Origin: Delphinus delphis | Lineage: Eukaryota; Chordata; Mammalia; Artiodactyla; Delphinidae | Direction of reading: 5' to 3' | Assembly: GCF_949987515.2 (NCBI RefSeq) | Contig: NC_082687.1 | Location: forward strand, 124,291,838-124,355,837 | DNA: 64,000 nucleotides | The notes under the pieces: generated by a model | Database searches by the model: none | Seen by the model: the letters and a program-made list of their open reading frames with translations, nothing else | What the model was told of the DNA's origin: nothing | Program-made: the position numbers and the translations under genes | Shown here: positions 35,343-47,810 of the stretch, one piece after another | Layout of the letters: each line of letters begins with the position of its first letter | Position numbering within the stretch: the first letter of the stretch is position 1

Positions 35343-35990
35343 CCTCTTCCTTCATATATTTCCTTAGGTGTTATGTGAGGATTTATACCAAAAAGTTACT
35401 TCTTAACCCTACAGTGTGTCATTTGTAAAAATAGATTCTGTATGAAATAAACTCAAATTTAACTAACCTCACATCTTCTAGCTGTGAGAAGCCGAAATTC
35501 AAAAGCAAGAAAAACTTTTCTGTATTAATGAGAAAGGATATCTTCTTAGCAAAACTCACCACCCAGCACATGAGGCAATGGAAGTAAAGAGATGTTTTGC
35601 ATACTGCAACTCCAGGTATTTTCATGTGCCTTAGTGGAAATGAAGCAACTTGAATACAAAAACAAAAGATATGACATTGTCTCTGTTACCTAGAAGCCAA
35701 CAGTTCAGTGAGGAGATAAAATACATAGTCAATATAAATAGAGACAATAATTATGAAAAGAGACTTAGAATGAGAGATTGCAAGATGGAGATGGAGAGAA
35801 AATAAACCCTGCGCTGTGACTGTACTGATAGGTAAAAGAAATAAGAAGAAAATACATCAAATCTCCCTTTATCTTCCACCAAGAAAAAGGTGTCAGGCAG
35901 AACTGGAGCCCTATCAAATGCAGAAAATGGAAAACTTCATACGTGTTCTCCTTGTTTGAAGCTTAGTTAAGCACTATAGTGGGTATTGGC
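35343..35990. other. Unclassified non-coding sequence
   Basis: No gene recognised. Confidence 0.5.
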
Positions 35991-35994
35991 TTCT

Positions 35995-36290
35995 TCATTA
36001 ATTCCACAGGTGTTTGTGTCTAGGCAGGCGCTGTCCTAGGAACCTGGAACCTACATAGCATTTGCCTCAAGTTGTTTTCAGACTCTTAGGGAAGATGAAC
36101 ACCTAAAGAGACAATTATAATATAAATGTTCAGTTTGATATATGCAGAAACTGTGTGGGAGAATGTAAGAGGCCCCGTAAACCTCCATGAAGTTTAGGGA
36201 AGTCTTCTCTGAAGAGGAAGGGAGAGGAAACTGAGGGACAGCATGGACAAAACAAAGACCTTCCAAAGGATCTGGGGCACTAGAACAGTT
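35995..36290. repeat. Probable ancient mammalian interspersed repeat, family uncertain
   Basis: CATTAATTCCACAGGTGTTT, then GGCGCTGTCCTAGGAACC, a GAGACAATTATAATATAAAT block and GTTTAGGGAAGTCTTCTCTG follow the order of an ancient repeat that usually reads 'TTCAACAAATATT… CACTGTTCTAGGC … AGACAATTAAAC … AGGGAAGGCTTCCTGG'. I cannot name it with confidence; L2-related is most likely. Confidence 0.35.
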
Positions 36291-36314
36291 ATGAACTGAT
36301 GTCCGAAGTGCCAT

Positions 36315-36425
36315 CCCTTTTGCCTGCCTTCTCTCCCTTCTCTTCTCCTCTCCTCTCTCCTCCTCCTCCCCCCACTTCCTTCTCTCTCTCTCCCTACCCT
36401 CCACACACTACTCAACCCCTCTCTC
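36315..36425. repeat. TC-rich low-complexity tract
   Basis: Pyrimidine-rich stretch (CTTCTCTCCCTTCTCTTCTC and similar). It gives rise to spurious arginine/glutamate-rich open frames on the minus strand. Confidence 0.85.
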
Positions 36426-36960
36426 TCAGCCCATTTTATTCTCTTTCTGATTACAAAACACCAAAGTAGGTGGCAAGGATCCCAGCTTTGGCCGTAATGC
36501 TGCCCTGTGGTGGTATTCAAGTGTGTCTTGGCTGGTATGATGGTCTGGTGGGGACACCTTCCAGGAGATTATTTCTGTGATAGTTTTGGAATGAGTAAAG
36601 GAAAACTTGGGGAAAGACAAAATTTTGTGCGTCATGGATATTGGTTACCTCACCAAGTCTCTTGGACCCCTATCTGAGCCCAAGAGAGGGAAAAACTGTA
36701 AGTCAAAACTCAAGGAGCATTTTCCAGAAAACCTCTGACACTCAGAAGCACAAAAGAAGTACCACTCTGGTGCCCACCTAACAACCAGAAGACACTTCAG
36801 TTATGCAAGAACAAGGATATTAATCAATACATACATTGTAGCTTCTTCAAAAACGAAGAACATTTTAAAGGGTTATTTATATTATTGTATTCTGGCAGAA
36901 TTTTGCAAAACAAGGGCCTTTTCCACCCGATGGATACTCTCTTTCCTGTGACATTTGTAC
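36426..36960. other. Unclassified non-coding sequence
   Basis: No gene recognised. Confidence 0.5.
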
Positions 36961-36961
36961 A

Positions 36962-37164
36962 GCAAGGTTTCTCAACCTCTGCATTATTGGACCAGATAAT
37001 TCTTTGTTGTGGGTGCCGTGCTGTGCATTGTAGGATGCTACTAAACATTCTACAGAGACTGCCCCCACTAAAATGTCAGTAGCACCTAGTCATGACAATC
37101 AAAAATGTCTCCAGACATTGCCTCTGGAGGACAAAATCATCCCAACTGAGAACCACTGTTCTAC
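36962..37164 (-). mobile_element. MER20 hAT DNA transposon
   Basis: A nearly complete antisense MER20. The left end AAGGTTTCTCAACCTCTGCA and the right end CAACTGAGAACCACTGTTC are the inverted termini. Between them lie AATTCTTTGTTGTGGGTGCC, ATTGTAGGATGCTACTAAAC and AAATGTCTCCAGACATTGCC, all in MER20 order. About 200 bp, the usual full length. MER20 is a fossil element of placental mammals; published work links some copies to pregnancy-related enhancers. Nothing here shows that this copy is active. Confidence 0.88.
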
Positions 37165-37261
37165 AGTAATGTGTAGTCATTTGGTACTTTGGCCTGCTGT
37201 TCTGTGTCACTGACTTATTTTCCATGTATCTCTCTCTCTCTGATAAGCTACCAGTGAAGAT

Positions 37262-37312
37262 CACATACTAGGCACTAAATAAATACTCATTGATTGAAAT
37301 GAATAAACCTTC
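37262..37312 (+). mobile_element. L2/MIR 3' end fragment
   Basis: ATACTAGGCACTAAATAAAT then ACTCATTGATTGAAATGAAT is the L2 terminus (CATAGTAGGCACTCAATAAATATTTGTTGAATGAAT). Short and old. Confidence 0.55.
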
Positions 37313-38445
37313 ACAGTAATGCAAGTTTTTCCTTTTCCTAAATTCTTTAAGTTTGAGGCAACCGCACACTTTCCCACCTGGACCTCCCTGTGTGAGCAAA
37401 CAGAACAAGCCAACAACCAAAGACAGAATTTGGTTCCAAGAAAGAAAATGTGTAGAACGGAGTATTTATTAAGAACAATCCAATCTGAGAAACATCCTTA
37501 AAGATAATTTATCTTCCCTTCAGTTGCATCCATTTTCCTCTAGGGAAGCTTTAAAACTGTGTATAAATGTTTGTAAACTCTCGCTTTCTCCATGGTTACA
37601 AACTATGAGATCCTATTTATTTATACAGAGAGGTCAAGACTGAGGCTATTACCAACCAGAGACACACTAAGATAATGGTACTCTACCGATATTATTTTGG
37701 GCAAATATTTGTCAAAAGTATAAATTGAAGCTCCCTCAAATGAGTCAGACCTTATGTTTCCTTCCTACAATTCTAAAATCTAAAAAATGTCTTAAAGGAG
37801 GAGAAAAAACCACAGGCAAAATAACTATGACAATATGAAGCTGGGCAGAATAGGAAGTGAATCATGGGCAAAAAGGAATACAGACATCAGGGAATGAGAT
37901 ACTCTGAATGGTATGTAGCATCTGAGAAGAAAAGTCAAGCTTTGAAACCTGCTACTCTACAAATCAAGGTCTGACAAATGACACAGTAAAGGAAGCTGGT
38001 ATCATGTCCCTTGACTAAGTCTATTGCCCAAATGTTTTGCATTTGAAGGTCTTGAGGCATTTATGAGAAGCTGAATGAACTTTCATGGTCGGCTCAGAAA
38101 TGTCAGTGTCTTGAGGCCAGAATGCTTTCAACCTCATCATTTCCTAACTTGAAGACAGGAAACTGGAAAAGGTTCATGAAGTGTAGGGGAGACAGATTTC
38201 ATGTTTAAATGTAACAGTATGTTTCTCAAAATATTTAAACGAGCTAGGGAATAAATCTCTTAACTAGAAAGTTAATAAACCAAATGCATGTGTTTTAGCC
38301 ATCTCGAAATCTACTGTAGTATTTTCCTTAAATATTTTATGGCTTTAAAAGGCGAGAAAACCAAAAAATAAAAGAATTTTCTCTTTTTTTCTCTCTCACT
38401 CACACATGGTAGAAATTTCCAGAGGGAGAGAAAAAAGAAAGGGGA
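37313..38445. other. Unclassified non-coding sequence
   Basis: No gene or repeat recognised. Confidence 0.5.
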
Positions 38446-38638
38446 CCTCACATTTACTGAGCATTTATTGAGTCCTTCAAAAGTACCATTTCATTTAATC
38501 AGAATAATCCTGTGAAATAAGTACTGATAATCACATTATACAGATGAAGAAAGTGATGCTCAATCTATACAGCTAGCAAGTACCAGAATTTGAACCCAAA
38601 AAGTCTATGCTATATCCCTATTCTAACCACTAAGCTAC
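38446..38638 (-). mobile_element. MIR SINE
   Basis: Antisense MIR in full order: ATTTACTGAGCATTTATTGA, ATTTCATTTAATCAGAATAA, CCTGTGAAATAAGTACTG, TTATACAGATGAAGAAAGTG, CAGCTAGCAAGTACCAGAAT, TTGAACCCAAAAAGTC, and CTAACCACTAAGCTAC. One of the best-preserved MIR copies in the window. Confidence 0.85.
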
Positions 38639-41455
38639 TTTTAAAAAAATGCAAAACAAATTTTCCTGATTTTTTTCCTCAGAGAAGCCCAAAGTAGAAA
38701 ACAAACAAAAACAAAAAAACAACCACTGTGTTAGAATTCAAAGATGACAGAATTTCGTTTTCTTTTTAAGTGTGGCCTAAAAAAACAACACTTTGTCAAT
38801 ATATTACATTCCTTCTCATATTCTACTCAATTTAACTCAGGTTAAGGTAACAAATATATATATAATTTTATATTAGAATTATCATTTAACAGTGAAATAG
38901 AAAATAAAACACATAACTGATCTCAGATGTAACTAAATGTAATAACTTCTGGCAAAAGTATGCATAGAATTTACTACAGTTTCAAAGGGTTTATTTTTAG
39001 CCTAATAACCACAGTTTAGGGAATGTTTCTGAAGTACAAATCAAGATATATTTTGCCTAATTATTTTTTGACTTTGAGGCTATCATGATGATACTAGAAA
39101 AGAAAAAAAGATTGTTCAAACTCCTTTGTGTTGAAATTCAAAGTGTTGTACACAATTTTCCTATTAGATATCCCATGACTATTCATATTGATGGGTTGAT
39201 AGGTCTATATAATTGATGTAAAGTGTACCTGACATGTGTAGAGAAAAGAAAAAGGAAAGTTGTCCTATTCCAGTAGGAAAAGGAGTCATCCAATATCATT
39301 ACTTCAAAAACATTGGCCCATTCCCAGAATCTCCTTTCATATTCCAAGGTCTAAAAGAAAAATCTCAAAGATGCTCTTTCCCATTCACTGAATGCCACTG
39401 CAGAAGGCTCCACTGGTTGGTGCTCTGCAGTGCTGAAACTCTCATTTGCTTTGGGAAAGAAAAAAAGAGAAGAGGTGAAATATTTGCTACTGAAAGATTT
39501 TACTTAAAGTAAAATCATATGTTTCCCCCCACTGCTCATATTAATGTATGGTACATTAAAATTTAGTCCCGTAAGTCTTCATTATTCAGGCATTTAATCA
39601 TATGGAAAAAGTGGTAATTTAATTAAAACAAGAACATAGGTTAGATATCCCTTGGGATACAAACCTAGGAAAATGATCTAATCCATCGGGTTTCCATTGT
39701 GAAAATGTATTAATATTAGACCACAAGACCTCAGCAGAAAAAATGCTACTCATTTGCGAGGCAGTAATCTGATGCAGAAACAACTTGAGTTTAAGAAGCC
39801 AAAGCTACACCATTATTTCTGGGATGAGTGGAGAGTTTGTAAGAGACTGCTGCTCTGCTCTCACAGAGGTTAGGAAAATGCTGCAGAAGATGCATTTTCA
39901 GAGATAAGAACTTTGCTTTGTTTAGAATATAATTGCTGACAGTTCACATTATGACAGTCTATTGAATGGACTACCAAGATGCAATCGTCTTTTCAGAGCA
40001 TGATATTTCATCTTTTAAAACATGTTACTATCTTTGTTTATGAGAAACAATATTTACCAGTGCTATATGAAAACAAAATTAATCTCATTTACACCTGAGT
40101 ATCTCATTACCAAGACTATTACTGTTAATGTGGAGGTTCCCCTTTTCTAATTCCAAAGTCAAGTTTATTTCCATAGACTAGACAAATGCCATAATACCCT
40201 TAGTTCTGGGAACCTAAAAAAAAAGTTAAAAAGATCAACTCTAGACTCACAAGGTTCCATAATAAAAAAATATTTTTTAATTACCTCCTGTATCAATCTT
40301 GCTACAATGAAAGAAATCCTCATATCATTCACTCCTTGCTGCTGAGTCCTGAAAGTATATGATACAATTTAAGACTATTGCCTAGTTGGGTTAATATAAA
40401 TGTATTTTACCATCATCCAGACTATAATATCTTAGGCTGAACTATTTTAACAAACTATATCCCATGAAAGTTTGCAGTAGTGATGATAGCTTTTATTGAG
40501 TAAGAAGGACAAGAGAATTTTTCTGGCACATGGGGCACTGATTTGGATAAGAGTATCATAAAAGCCTAAGATACATTTCTTGGACCATATTCTATCCATC
40601 ATGGACAGTTCTGGAGTAGAAATTTAGTAGGTTACCCAAAATTTCTCATGATTTCTGGATCTCACTTGATACTGTACTATTTCTACTATAACTAATACCA
40701 GTTAAACCAAAATGGGAGAAAGCACCCACGATATTAAAATAGCTCCTCAAAACTTCACTTACTTTTGTGCCTTTCCTCACCCATCCAACCTTACTCCATC
40801 AGAGTAATGCCTCCAGTATTAAGAAAGGGTCTATCTTGTCCAGATGGACCTAATTTCAGCATCTTCTGCACTTGGCCCACTACACGCATACCCAAGGGAT
40901 CAGAAGAAATTTTAGAAGGGTGGCCAAAAAAACAAAAAAATAGGTGGAAACTAGAAGAAATGGAATCCCAGAATCCAAAGAAAGAAAAAGTTTCAAGAAG
41001 GATAGGTTGAACGAGAATCAAAGTTCAAAAAGATAAAAGCCAAAATATAATCATGACCTTGATGTGCCTGAGGAGCAACAGGTAGTTCAGGATGGTAGGA
41101 GCCAAGGATGCAAAAGAGAGAGTAGTAGAAACCTTATCTTTAAGTGGTAGGAAAAGTGCTGATGAGGTAGGATTATGTACCCTTTCGAGGCAGAATAAGG
41201 AATAAGTGTGATGGGAATCCATTGTGAAGGGAAATCCATCCACATTTTTGAAAGCACTTTCTGACTTCTCTTTGGAGAAAAGACTGTAAAGGAAGAGTGA
41301 AAACAGTAAAATATTTTAGGAGGCTATTACATGGGTCTATTGAAAGGTGGTACTGGTTTGTACTAGGGTGGTAGAAGAGAACGTAGTGACAAATTATCAA
41401 ATTTAAGGGAAATTTTTTTTTTTAAGTAAAGGCAGAAGAAGAGTAAGGGGAGGAG
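38639..41455. other. Unclassified non-coding sequence
   Basis: About 2.8 kb with no supported gene. A-rich and AT-rich simple stretches occur near 38700 and 38850. From about 40880 rightward it becomes purine-rich and could be more decayed L2 continuing from the right, but I cannot confirm that. Confidence 0.45.
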
Positions 41456-42234
41456 AGAAACTAAGGATAACTTGGTGATTTGGGGTCTTAGCAACTGGAA
41501 AAATAATAGTGTACTTTTATTATGGGGAATAATTTGGGAAATATCAGATTTAAGCAGGGTGATAGTGATAAAGAGTTATTTGTCAGAAATGTTATGCTTG
41601 AGATGTCTATTAGACACTGAGGTAAGGGTGTCAAGTAGTAAACTATATATACAAGTCTGGAAGTTAGGTGAAAGGTTAGGACTAACTATAAATATGAGTG
41701 TATATCATAATATACATGATATTTAAACAGTGGGAATTAGTGAGATCATCTGTAGAGCAACAGCAGGTAGAAAAGAAGGTGAGGATTAAGCAAGCAGTTC
41801 TAGGGAACTCCAACAGATAGAGGTCAGGAGAGAAAAAAACCTGCAAAGGAGAATGGAAGGGTCCAGCCAATGAGGAAGAAGAAAGACAGGAGACTATATA
41901 TGCATGAATCAAGGGAAAGAATTTTTTCAAGAGCTGTGTCAAATACAGCTGGAAGGTTAATGAACACAGTGTTTAAGAAATTATTGAATTTTATGATATG
42001 AATTCACAGGTAAATGTAACAAGAACTTATTTAATGACACAATGGTAATAAAAAGTTGATATGAATGAATTAAAGCAATAATGGAGAGGAGGAAAGTTGA
42101 TACAATAAGTGCTGTGGTGCTTTTGTACTGTGGTGACTTGAGTAATTTAGAACTAGGTTTTACAAAACCCATATTCTGTATGGTTCTGGATTAGAGATGG
42201 ACAAAAGAGAAACTTGCATGCAGAATGAAGCAGT

Positions 42235-42665
42235 AACCATTACTCTCTGAAGGTTATCAGAGTTAGATATAATGAGAGACAGACACAGAATTTGGCAACC
42301 TGTACCAGCTTGTCCTCACTCTCTTTTTTTTTTTTCCCCCACAGGTAGTTCTTCCTTACTGCAAGCCCTGCTGACCAACAGCAATCCCAGATCCACCACC
42401 AGGTCCAGAGGCAACAGCCTTCCATGGACTTCTCCTTTAGCTCTGCTTCATGGCCCCACTCTGGCAGTTAGACGTGTCTGGCTTTCCAGAAGTCTCTGAC
42501 TTGTTCACCCACACAAGTGTTTCAGGAGAGTGATTAGTGACTTTTCTATGATCCTGCAACTCTCCTTTTTGTGGGCTTGTTTCCCAGCTTCTCCCCTCCC
42601 CATAACTCCTATAATTAATCCCTAGGATATAATACTCATTCTCTTCCTGAGTACAGGTATAAAAT
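42235..42665. other. Unidentified block interrupting the L2
   Basis: This block breaks the L2 colinearity. It is less A-rich than its surroundings, contains a T-run (42308-42319) followed by CCCCCACAG, and extends to TGAGTACAGGTATAAAATTG. The composition suggests an inserted LTR or DNA element, but I recognise no family. Confidence 0.35.
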
Positions 42666-42772
42666 TGGTACAAGTATTAAACTTTTCAAGAAGTTTTGGT
42701 CTAAAGGGAAGGAAAGAAATATAAAACAGCTGGATGTAGGTGTAAAGTCAAGCACAGGTTCCTTTAATTTTT

Positions 42773-42973
42773 TTTTTTTTTTTGCTGTACGCGGGCCTCT
42801 CACTGTTGTGGCCTCTCCCGTTGCGGAGCAAGGCTCCGGACGCGCAGGCTCAGCGGCCACAGCTCACGGGCCCAGCCGCTCCGCGGCATGTGGGATCTTC
42901 CCGGACCGGGGCACGAACCCGTGTCCCCTGCATCGGCAGGCTGACTCTCAACCACTGCGCCACCAGGGAAGCC
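42773..42973 (-). mobile_element. CHR-type tRNA-derived SINE, short form
   Basis: Antisense copy: poly(T), GTACGCGGGCCTCTCACTGT, GCCTCTCCCGTTGCGGAGCA, TCCGCGGCATGTGGGATCTT, the box-B complement near 42903-42915 (GGGGCACGAACCC), then GCGCCACCAGGGAAGCCC. About 200 bp; it lacks the extra 3' segment of the long copies. Flanks CCTTTAATTTTT and CCTTTTAATTTTT are an imperfect target duplication. It lies inside the ancient L2. High CpG retention suggests a comparatively young copy. Confidence 0.93.
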
Positions 42974-43930
42974 CCTTTTAATTTTTAAGATCAGAATTAT
43001 TATGGCATATTGGTATACTAGTGGATTGATTCAGTAAAAAGGAGAAATTGATGATACAAGACATAGGGGAGGTAATTCAGAAGTAAAATCCTTAAATAAG
43101 CACATAGGGATACAACAAAGGAATGGTCTTAACTAGATTCTGAAGCAGTTCATAATAGAAGGCTGTGAATATGAACACAAATACAGGGAAACTGGTAAAT
43201 TAAGGATAATAAATTAAGATGAGGTTTGTGGTCTGATTGTTTTATTAGCTGAGAGTGAAGAATAAGAAATAGATGTTGAAGGTTTGACAAGGAGAAACTG
43301 TAAAATACATGTTGAAGCACAGGAGAAAAGTTGACTAGGGAAATGTAGTTGAACAACTGGAAAGAACTGAGGGAAAGCTTGAAATCTGTGAAAAATGAGA
43401 GCAGTCCACTGAGTTCTGTTTATTGGTTGGTTGAGTTTTTTTCAATATAACCATCTGTTGGTTACAGGTTTGGAGCAGAAGACTTGGGTTTATCCACAAT
43501 AGGGGGTTGGTAAATTTAGATGATGGAGAAATGTAGATGCATGCAAGGTAATGATTTTAGTAATTGTCTCTAAGCATGGAAAAGGGGGAAATGAACACAT
43601 GAGAAAGAGTATGATGGGGACAATAATATTAAATTTCTCATTTAGGCATAAGAATTCATCCAGTGAGGATACTAGAAAATATGAGTGAGCTCTAAAGTTA
43701 CTAGAGTTAATAAAAAATGGGATGCTTGACATCTATGTTTTGGAAGTGTTGTACTCTTTGGTAGTAACAAGGTCTATGGTATGACCTTAAACAAGTGAAT
43801 GAAAAGAAAGATTACTGGAAGAGATGTCTGTCAAGTCAAGGAACTGAGATGCATTGATATAGGGTAAACTATACTTCGGGAAGTTAATCCTGCCAAATAG
43901 TGTCATAACAGAGAGGATAACAACAGAGCT

Positions 43931-45285
43931 GGGACTGGGGTAAAGGAAGCAAGGCACCCAGGGCTCAAAATTCAAGGAGGCACGCAATTGTAGGTATTGA
44001 TCCCACACTTGCATTATATCAGTAATATTATAATTAAGACATTAAGAAGCGTGAAGAGCAAGAGAAAATGAGTACCATCCATTGAAAACAGAATCATGTA
44101 AGTTTTCATAATTAAAATTTATATTCCATATTGGACATAATTTTTTAAAATCAGTAAAGATGCTGCTCATAAAAGTCAATGCTATTCATATAAAGAATAC
44201 TCAATAAATCAGAGTTACTCCAGCATAACATAACTACATTGTTCACATGTGGATCTGAAACACAGTCTCACTCCCTTTAACTATCTCTCATTGCTTACGG
44301 AGGGTTGAGTGGTTGACAGCTAAGTGTTAGGAGCTAAAGCCATTTTCTCTTTTACACCATATAGTAGAATTTTGATTTTGCTGTTTCCTACTCCCTGACA
44401 ATAGATTTAGGAGTTGGTTTTAGATAACTACAGAACTAAAACTGACTTCATGAATTCTTTCTGATCCATGGCCATTCTCTTTCTTGAAACTTAACCATCT
44501 CTAGGGACCTTCCTAACCTTAAATGCCCTCAAATACACATTTACCGTCTCACTTCAATTCATCATTGTATTTCTGACATATATATTAATCTGGGAAGAAA
44601 GGAGAAATAAGGATATTCCACTGACACTGAAAAAAATTTGATAAATATCAATCATAAGAAAAAATTATTAAAACAGAGGATTTGGTCTTAAAATGTGTTC
44701 AAATTCTCCTGAGAACACCAGACAGAAAAATAAAGTGATCATTATTTTAACTTTTCAATTGAAGAGAAAGTATTTTTATTTGTAAATACATCTACCTCAT
44801 TCAGGCTTTTGTTTCTACCTAAATTCACACTGATGACTTCTGGTGTCCCATCAGATGTAATGCTAACCTGAACCGCTTTGAGAAAAATAATGTCATCTTT
44901 CAGCCCAATCTTCCATTTCAGAGCAATAATCATAAAAACCTCTTGATAACCTCAATGTAACTTAAAACTATATAAACTTCAGTATATGTAATGAATGGTG
45001 ATAATGGCTTTAGTAGTTAACCAAAAAAGACATTGTCCCCTACTGTTAAAAAAGACATAAAGATAGAATCTACTTTGCTGAGCCAAAACATGTAATCATG
45101 AGTGGTATTTGCCATCCCAGGGATGTAATTCGATTCCTTTAGAGAATGAACAAAGGCGTAAAATTAGCACCTGCAATAATTACTTTAAAGGTCAAAGAAA
45201 TTAAAAGTCAAAAATTCTATTTGTATTAGACCTTTATGAGATAAGTTTAATGTGCAATTTCATTGAAATAAGGGGGAAATATTAG
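43931..45285. other. Unclassified non-coding sequence
   Basis: No supported gene. On the minus strand 44742-44933 holds a 63-codon open frame with an even, protein-like composition, but no polypyrimidine tract and AG acceptor precede it and no known domain is visible. I leave it unannotated as coding. Confidence 0.45.
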
Positions 45286-45289
45286 TGCG

Positions 45290-45765
45290 GGTCCTCCTAG
45301 AAAGGAGATCCAAGATGGGATTAAACATGAAAGGATTTTATTAAGGAATATGCTTGTGTGAGGAAATGGGGAGGGAGCCAGGGGAGGCTGGGAGAGACAC
45401 CAAGACCTGATACAAGCCTGACTCCAAGTGAAGGAGAGACAAAAGGAACGTTTGGTGAAAGCATTCTAGACTGCCTTGCAGCTCAAGGAAGTTTCCACAA
45501 GGCTATCAGGGAGTCTGAGCCATAGGTACCCATCAGAGAAGCCCTATGTCTGCCAGAAACAGGCCTGCCTTAGCATCCCTCCCATGCTGTTACACACTAG
45601 CAGTAGCCCATGGAAAGCATGGCCTCTGCGAAAATGCCTTGATAGATTTTGGAGCAGGGCAGCTGGAGTCTTCTGTCAATTACACATTTGCTGTGGGGAG
45701 CTTTGTGAGGCACACTCTCATAGCTGCCAGAGGGGGGACATAACCAACATTCCGCCCAATATCTG
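45290..45765. repeat. Possible decayed LTR or other dispersed repeat, unclassified
   Basis: A GC-richer block starting GTGCGGGTCCTCCTAGAAAG, with AAAGGATTTTATTAAGGAAT, GGCTGGGAGAGACACCAAGA, AACAGGCCTGCCTTAGCATC and CTGTCAATTACACATTTGCT. The texture recalls an ancient LTR, but I cannot name a family, and no TG…CA ends or duplication are visible. The two overlapping open frames (65 and 96 codons) show no known protein similarity. Confidence 0.3.
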
Positions 45766-46617
45766 ACTTGTAGCTATATTTAAACCTCACAAGCATTTTA
45801 CATCTCTTTTAATTGGACTGATATTGTTAATCAGAATGATCACTGAAATAGCAACAGAATATGCATATTAGGCATACACGTATAACAATTTTAATCAGGA
45901 ATTCAAACGGACAGCTCATTCTTGTTCCTGCCCAAATACATAACTTTGGCAAAGGACCATAAGAGACTACTATGAACAATTATATACCAATAAAATGGGC
46001 AGCCTAGAAGAAATGAATAAATTCGTAGTAACATACAACCCACTAAGAATGAATCATGAAGAAACAGAAAATCCAAATAGATCAGTTACTAGTAATGAGA
46101 TTGCATAAGTAACCTAAAACCTCCCAAAAAACAAAATTCCAGGCCATATAGCTTCACTGGTGAATTCTACCAAATATTTGAAGAATTAACACCAATCCTT
46201 CTCAAACTCTTCCAAAAGATAAAAGAGGAGGAAGTATTTCCAAACTCATTTTATAATGCCAGCATTAACCTGATACTCAAATCAGACAAGGACACCAGAA
46301 GAAAAGGAAATTACAGGCCAATATCACTGAGAAACACGTATGCAAAAATCCTCAACAAAATATTAGCAAATCAAGTTCAACAAACATTAAAAGGATCATC
46401 ACCATGATCAAACAAGACTTATTCTAGGGATACAAGGGTGGTTCAGGATCCACAGATCAATCGTTATGATATACCATATTAACACAATGAAGGATAAAAC
46501 CATATGATCACCTCAACAGCTGCAGAAAAAGCATTTGACAAAATTCAATATCCCTTGATGATAAAAACTCTCAACAAAGTGGGTTTACAGAGAATGTAGC
46601 TCAACAAAATAAAGTTC

Positions 46618-46842
46618 ATGTATGACAAACCCACAGTTAACATCATACTAGATGGAAAGATAAAACTTTTTCTTCTAAGATCAGAAACAAGACATGGATG
46701 TCCACTCTCACCACTTTTATCCAACATAGTATTGGAAGTCCTAGCCAGAGTAATTAGGCAAGAAATGAAAGACATCCAAATTGGAAAGGCAGAAGTAAAA
46801 CTGTCACTATTTGTGTATAATTTTACACATAGAAAACCCTAA
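46618..46842 (+). pseudogene. L1 ORF2 reverse-transcriptase fragment with destroyed catalytic motif
   Basis: Open stretch within the old L1. It retains [19 protein letters not shown] (the palm-side motif before the active site), but the place of the FADD catalytic motif reads FVYN, so both aspartates are lost. Residual peptide of a dead element. Confidence 0.8.
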
Positions 46843-47810
46843 AGCCACCACCAAAAAACTGTTAGAACCAACAAATGAATTTAATAAAGTTTCAGAGTAC
46901 AAAATCAATACACAAAAATCTGTTGCATTTCTACACACTAAAATGAACTATCAGAAATATAAATTAAGAAATCAATTCCATTTACAATTGCATAAAAAGA
47001 ACAAAATACCTAGGAATATATTTAACCAAGGAGATGAAAAACCCAGAAAATGAAACCAATAAGACATTTATAAGAGAAATTGAAGCAAACAGATGAAAAT
47101 ATATTCTGTGTCCATGAAATGGAAGAATTCATATTGTTAAAATGTCCATTCTATCCAAAGCAATCTATAAGTTCAAAGCAAAATTCCAAAGGCATTTTTC
47201 ACAGAAATAGAACAAACAACTCTAAAGTTTGTACAGAACCACAAAAGACCCCAAATAGCCAAAGCAATCTTCAGAAAGAATAACAAAGCTGGAGCCATCT
47301 CACTTCCTGATTTCAAACTATATTACAAAGCTATAGCAATCAAAACAGTATAGTACTGGCCTAAAAACTGACACATAGGTCAATAGAACAGAGAGCCCAG
47401 AAAAAAACCCACACTTATATGACCTGTTAATTTACAACAAAGGAGGTAATGATATCCACTGAGGAAAGGACAGTCTCTTCAATAAATGGTGTTGGGAAAA
47501 CTGGACTGCCACATACAAAAGAATGAAACTAGACCACTATCTTCTGCCATACACAAAAATTAACTTAAAATGCATTAAAAACTTGAATACCAAACTGAAA
47601 CTATAAAACTCCTGGAAAAAAACATAGGCAGTAAACTCCTTGACATAGACCTTGGCAATGATTTTTTTGAATCTGACTCCAAACCAAAGGCAACAAAAAC
47701 AGAATCAAACAAGTGGGATGACTAAATACTAAAAAGCTTCTGCATAGCTAAGGAAATCATGAACTAACTGAAAAGGCAACCTATTGGATGGGAGAAAATA
47801 TTTGCCAATC

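Larger units (their letters stand above)
41460..43930 (-). mobile_element. Long ancient L2 LINE, reverse-transcriptase region, antisense
   Basis: Read on the minus strand, successive blocks follow L2 ORF2 order with broken frames. In plus-strand coordinates, right to left, they are the AGGTCTATGGTATGACC block near 43770, the GAAATTGATGATACAAGACA block near 43046, GGTCCAGCCAATGAGGAAGA near 41860, GGGAACTCCAACAGATAGAG near 41803 and AGATGTCTATTAGACACTGA near 41600. A minus-strand open frame at 41682-41942 keeps an L2-like SCLSSSSLAGPFHS segment. L2 is a CR1-clade LINE dead for about 100 million years or more. The element is split by a CHR SINE (42773-42973) and by about 430 bases of other sequence (42235-42665). 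Confidence 0.6.

Noticed and set aside
36078..36520. Arg/Glu-rich 108-codon minus-strand frames
   Set aside because: Driven by the TC-rich low-complexity tract.
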